This document shows, piece by piece, positions 62,062 to 64,000 of a DNA stretch of 64,000 bases; position 1 is the stretch's first letter, and each line of letters opens with the position of its first letter. Under the pieces are notes generated by a model. It worked only from the letters and a program-made list of their open reading frames with translations. It had not been told where the DNA came from and did no database searches. Source of the DNA: Dehalococcoidales bacterium (GTDB taxonomy: Bacteria > Chloroflexota > Dehalococcoidia > Dehalococcoidales > UBA5627); the NCBI GenBank assembly GCA_041656115.1, contig JBBAED010000001.1:124001-188000 (forward strand), given 5' to 3'. The position numbers were made by a program, and so were the translations under genes.

Positions 62062-62898
62062 TTACTTATCGATATTGTTTAAAGCGTCAATGTGCGTTGC
62101 CGTTTCTCTCGCCTTATTTAATAACTGCTCGGACAGGACCGAAAGCGTATCGGCGGCGGCAATAATTGAATTAACCGAGAAGACGGCAAGATTCGCAATT
62201 TCCGCGGCGGCTTTTGCGGCTTTATTGGCTGCCGCCTCACCGGCTTGACGCAGTTCTTCGGTTTTTCGTGTTGCTTCGTCGGAAAGCTGTTTAAAGGTTT
62301 GGATTGCTTCTCTGGCGGCATTTTCCGCTTCATCGGCTCTTTCCGAAGCATTTTGGGCGGCGGCAATCGCACCGGCGGCAATAATTTCGGCCTGATTTAC
62401 GGCGTTAGCCCCCGCTTCGGTTGCCTTATCGGCTGCCAGCTCGCTGGCACGGCGCTTTTCCTCGGCCTTTGCAATTGCTTCGTCGGACATCGCTTTAAAG
62501 GTTTCAATCGCATCCTTGACCGCCCGGTCGGCTTCCTCGGCTTTTTGGGCGGCTTGTTCGGAGGCGCTGATTGCCCCGCCGGCGATTAACTCGGCCTTGG
62601 CGGCCGCATCGGTTGCCGCTTTTGTTGCTTGTGCCGCCGCTTCCCGGCCGGCCTGTTTGGCCTCTTCCGCCCTTTTACTGGCTTCGTTTGAGGCCTCGGT
62701 TGCCGAAACTGCCGCGGCGTTCGATGTCCTGGCGGCCGCTTCCGCTCTGCGCGCGGCTTCCGCTGCCGCTTCGATGTTGGCATCCATTTCATCCAATATT
62801 TGCGGTAAAGGCTTGGTTAAAATTTTGGCCCCCTTAAAAGAGGGCTCTTCGTCAGCAATATTTTCCGGTTGATTGTTTTTATTTTCTTCTTTTTCCAA
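62062..62898 (-). CDS. alanine-rich repetitive coiled-coil protein
   Basis: 278 residues from TTG 62898, with a GGAG about 12 bases before it; the start is not certain. After a charged N-terminus the protein is almost entirely Ala/Glu/Lys helix. Two copies of a unit of about 65 residues are visible: KAELIAGGAISASEQAAQKA...DAIETFKAMSDEAIAKAEE and QAEIIAAGAIAAAQNASERA...EAIQTFKQLSDEATRKTEE. It may be a structural filament or a scaffold protein. The repeat could make the Ala-rich coil look like unrelated coiled coils in searches. Own terminator downstream. Confidence 0.75.
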   Translation of the reverse strand: MEKEENKNNQPENIADEEPSFKGAKILTKPLPQILDEMDANIEAAAEAARRAEAAARTSNAAAVSATEASNEASKRAEEAKQAGREAAAQATKAATDAAAKAELIAGGAISASEQAAQKAEEADRAVKDAIETFKAMSDEAIAKAEEKRRASELAADKATEAGANAVNQAEIIAAGAIAAAQNASERADEAENAAREAIQTFKQLSDEATRKTEELRQAGEAAANKAAKAAAEIANLAVFSVNSIIAAADTLSVLSEQLLNKARETATHIDALNNIDK

Positions 62899-63074
62899 AA
62901 CTATTTTAACTCCGTCGTAATAAATTAAATCCCTTTTAATAATATTATAGATTCAATTTTTGAAAATTAAAAACGCCTTTACGCTTAAAAATAATTTACA
63001 AACGATTTTTGCTACTTAATTATTTTTGAAGGTTATGTTAAAATAGGGGGAAACTTAAACAGTGAGGAGGCATT

Positions 63075-63983
63075 GTGAGAGAAGATCTTGATAGCTTTTT
63101 AAATTACCTTACTGTAGAAAAAGGCTTTTCGGTTAATACTGTTGAAGCATACCGTAATGACCTGCTGCAGCTTTTGGATTTTGCCGAAAGGGAAAGTGCC
63201 GGTAAAGACGTAATCCCATCGTGGGAGGGTTTTAACAGGCAGAGTATGCTAAGTTATGTGTTAAGCCTTAAAGAAAGAAAGTACGCGGTAACAACTACTG
63301 CCCGCAAAATTGCGGTGGCCAAGTCCTTTTTCGGGTTTATGTTGTCTGAAGGCAAATTAAAGGAAAATCCGACGGATAACGTAAGCTCACCGAAAGTGGG
63401 TAAACCGCTCCCCGAAGCGCTTTCGATAAGCCAGGTACGCAATTTAATCGAACAGCCGGCTAAGCTCGCTACCCCCGATGCCAAGCGTGACCGTGCGATG
63501 CTTGAACTTCTTTACGCCAGCGGGATGAGGGTTACCGAACTGATTTCTTTAAATCTCGGCGATATTGATATCGAGAATAATTTTGTGCGCTGTTTTGGCA
63601 AGGGAAGCAAAGAGAGAATGATTCCGATTTATCCCCAAGCGGCGAAAGTTATTGATGAGTATATTAAGGATGTGCGTCCGATATGGGCACACAGAGATAC
63701 AGAGAGGGCCTTGTTCTTAAACCAAAGAGGGGAACGTTTAACAAGGCAGGGTTTGTGGCAGATATTGAAAAATTACGCCAAAGATGCGGGGCTGGATAAA
63801 CAAGTTACCCCGCACACTTTAAGGCATAGCTTTGCCACCCATATGCTAAGCGGCGGCGCGGACCTGCGGTCGGTTCAGGAATTATTGGGGCATGCCAATA
63901 TCTCTACTACTCAGATTTATACCCATTTAACCTCGGAGTATGTCCGAAAAACCTATGAAAAAGCCCATCCGAGGGCTAAGTAA
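63075..63983 (+). CDS. xer: tyrosine recombinase XerC/XerD type
   Basis: 302 residues from GTG 63075 (GAGGAGG upstream). N-terminal SAM-like core-binding domain (LTVEKGFSVNTVEAYRNDL) and C-terminal catalytic domain with the Arg of SGMRVTELISL, HTLRHSFATHML (His, Arg), and LGHANISTTQIYTH with the nucleophile Tyr. Length and motifs fit a chromosome-dimer-resolving Xer rather than a phage integrase. XerC and XerD cannot be told apart by eye. Confidence 0.93.
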   Translation: MREDLDSFLNYLTVEKGFSVNTVEAYRNDLLQLLDFAERESAGKDVIPSWEGFNRQSMLSYVLSLKERKYAVTTTARKIAVAKSFFGFMLSEGKLKENPTDNVSSPKVGKPLPEALSISQVRNLIEQPAKLATPDAKRDRAMLELLYASGMRVTELISLNLGDIDIENNFVRCFGKGSKERMIPIYPQAAKVIDEYIKDVRPIWAHRDTERALFLNQRGERLTRQGLWQILKNYAKDAGLDKQVTPHTLRHSFATHMLSGGADLRSVQELLGHANISTTQIYTHLTSEYVRKTYEKAHPRAK

Positions 63984-64000
63984 CCTTAAATTAAATCCGT

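Noticed and set aside
62245..62872. Long plus-strand ORFs opposite the alanine-rich gene
   Set aside because: They are shadows of the repetitive Ala/Glu codons on the minus strand, which has the ribosome site and terminator.
63075..63983. Phage integrase for the prophage at 0-6 kb
   Set aside because: It is about 57 kb away, and its length and motifs fit a housekeeping Xer recombinase.

Overview
The window looks like a bacterial chromosome of moderate GC. It carries housekeeping genes of an anaerobe-like lineage: MEP-pathway isoprenoid genes, a complete archaeal/vacuolar-type ATPase operon in place of F-type genes, an archaeal-type fructose-bisphosphate aldolase/phosphatase, a short EF-Ts and a polyferredoxin-like protein. 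I would tentatively place it in the Chloroflexota (Dehalococcoidia-like). That is an inference from gene content; no rRNA or marker search was possible.

Layout: 0-6 kb is a fragmentary prophage (capsid, connector, tail-like protein with an Asp-box) broken by a repeat block. 6.6-7.5 kb holds rpsU-yqeY. 8-16.5 kb, on the minus strand, holds the classical cluster rpsB-tsf-pyrH-frr-uppS-cdsA-dxr-rseP-ispG, split by another repeat block between cdsA and dxr. 16.8-17.0 kb has tRNA-Val and tRNA-Lys, followed by a methyltransferase-nuclease fusion. 19-24 kb holds a DUF123 nuclease, ridA, a membrane-anchored PhoU protein, and adenine deaminase plus HPRT divergent from MTA/SAH nucleosidase, which together form an adenine recycling route. 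24.1-32.8 kb is the V-type ATPase operon H-I-K-E-C-F-A-B-D, whose K subunit carries the Na+-ligand pattern.

33-40 kb is an AT-rich accessory region. It first has a PC4-like plus DGQHR (DndB-like) cassette between imperfect direct repeats, under a consensus promoter studded with phased GATCA words. Then comes a tightly overlapping four-gene operon: a GHKL (MORC/MutL-like) ATPase, a small unknown protein, a sigma-region-4/HARE-HTH protein, and a PD-(D/E)XK nuclease with an Ada-like zinc-binding N-terminus. This four-gene unit is my best candidate for an undescribed anti-phage or DNA-surveillance system. 40.3-48.4 kb holds a large surface protein with a papain-like cysteine peptidase signature, small conserved proteins, yajQ, a MarR/MFS efflux pair, a TM2 protein and a ferredoxin. 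49-64 kb holds a triheme lipoprotein with a cytochrome b, dnaN-rdgB-fbp-cobO, an FAH-family hydrolase, mutS, a HAD phosphatase, uvrC, an alanine-rich coiled coil and a Xer recombinase.

Six blocks of a mosaic dispersed repeat (1.4-2.4, 6.0-6.6, 7.5-8.0, 11.6-12.3, 48.4-49.4 and 55.3-55.6 kb) fill almost every long gap. They are made of short hairpin words with a shared 11-nt core and interchangeable arms, and they account for many spurious ORFs.
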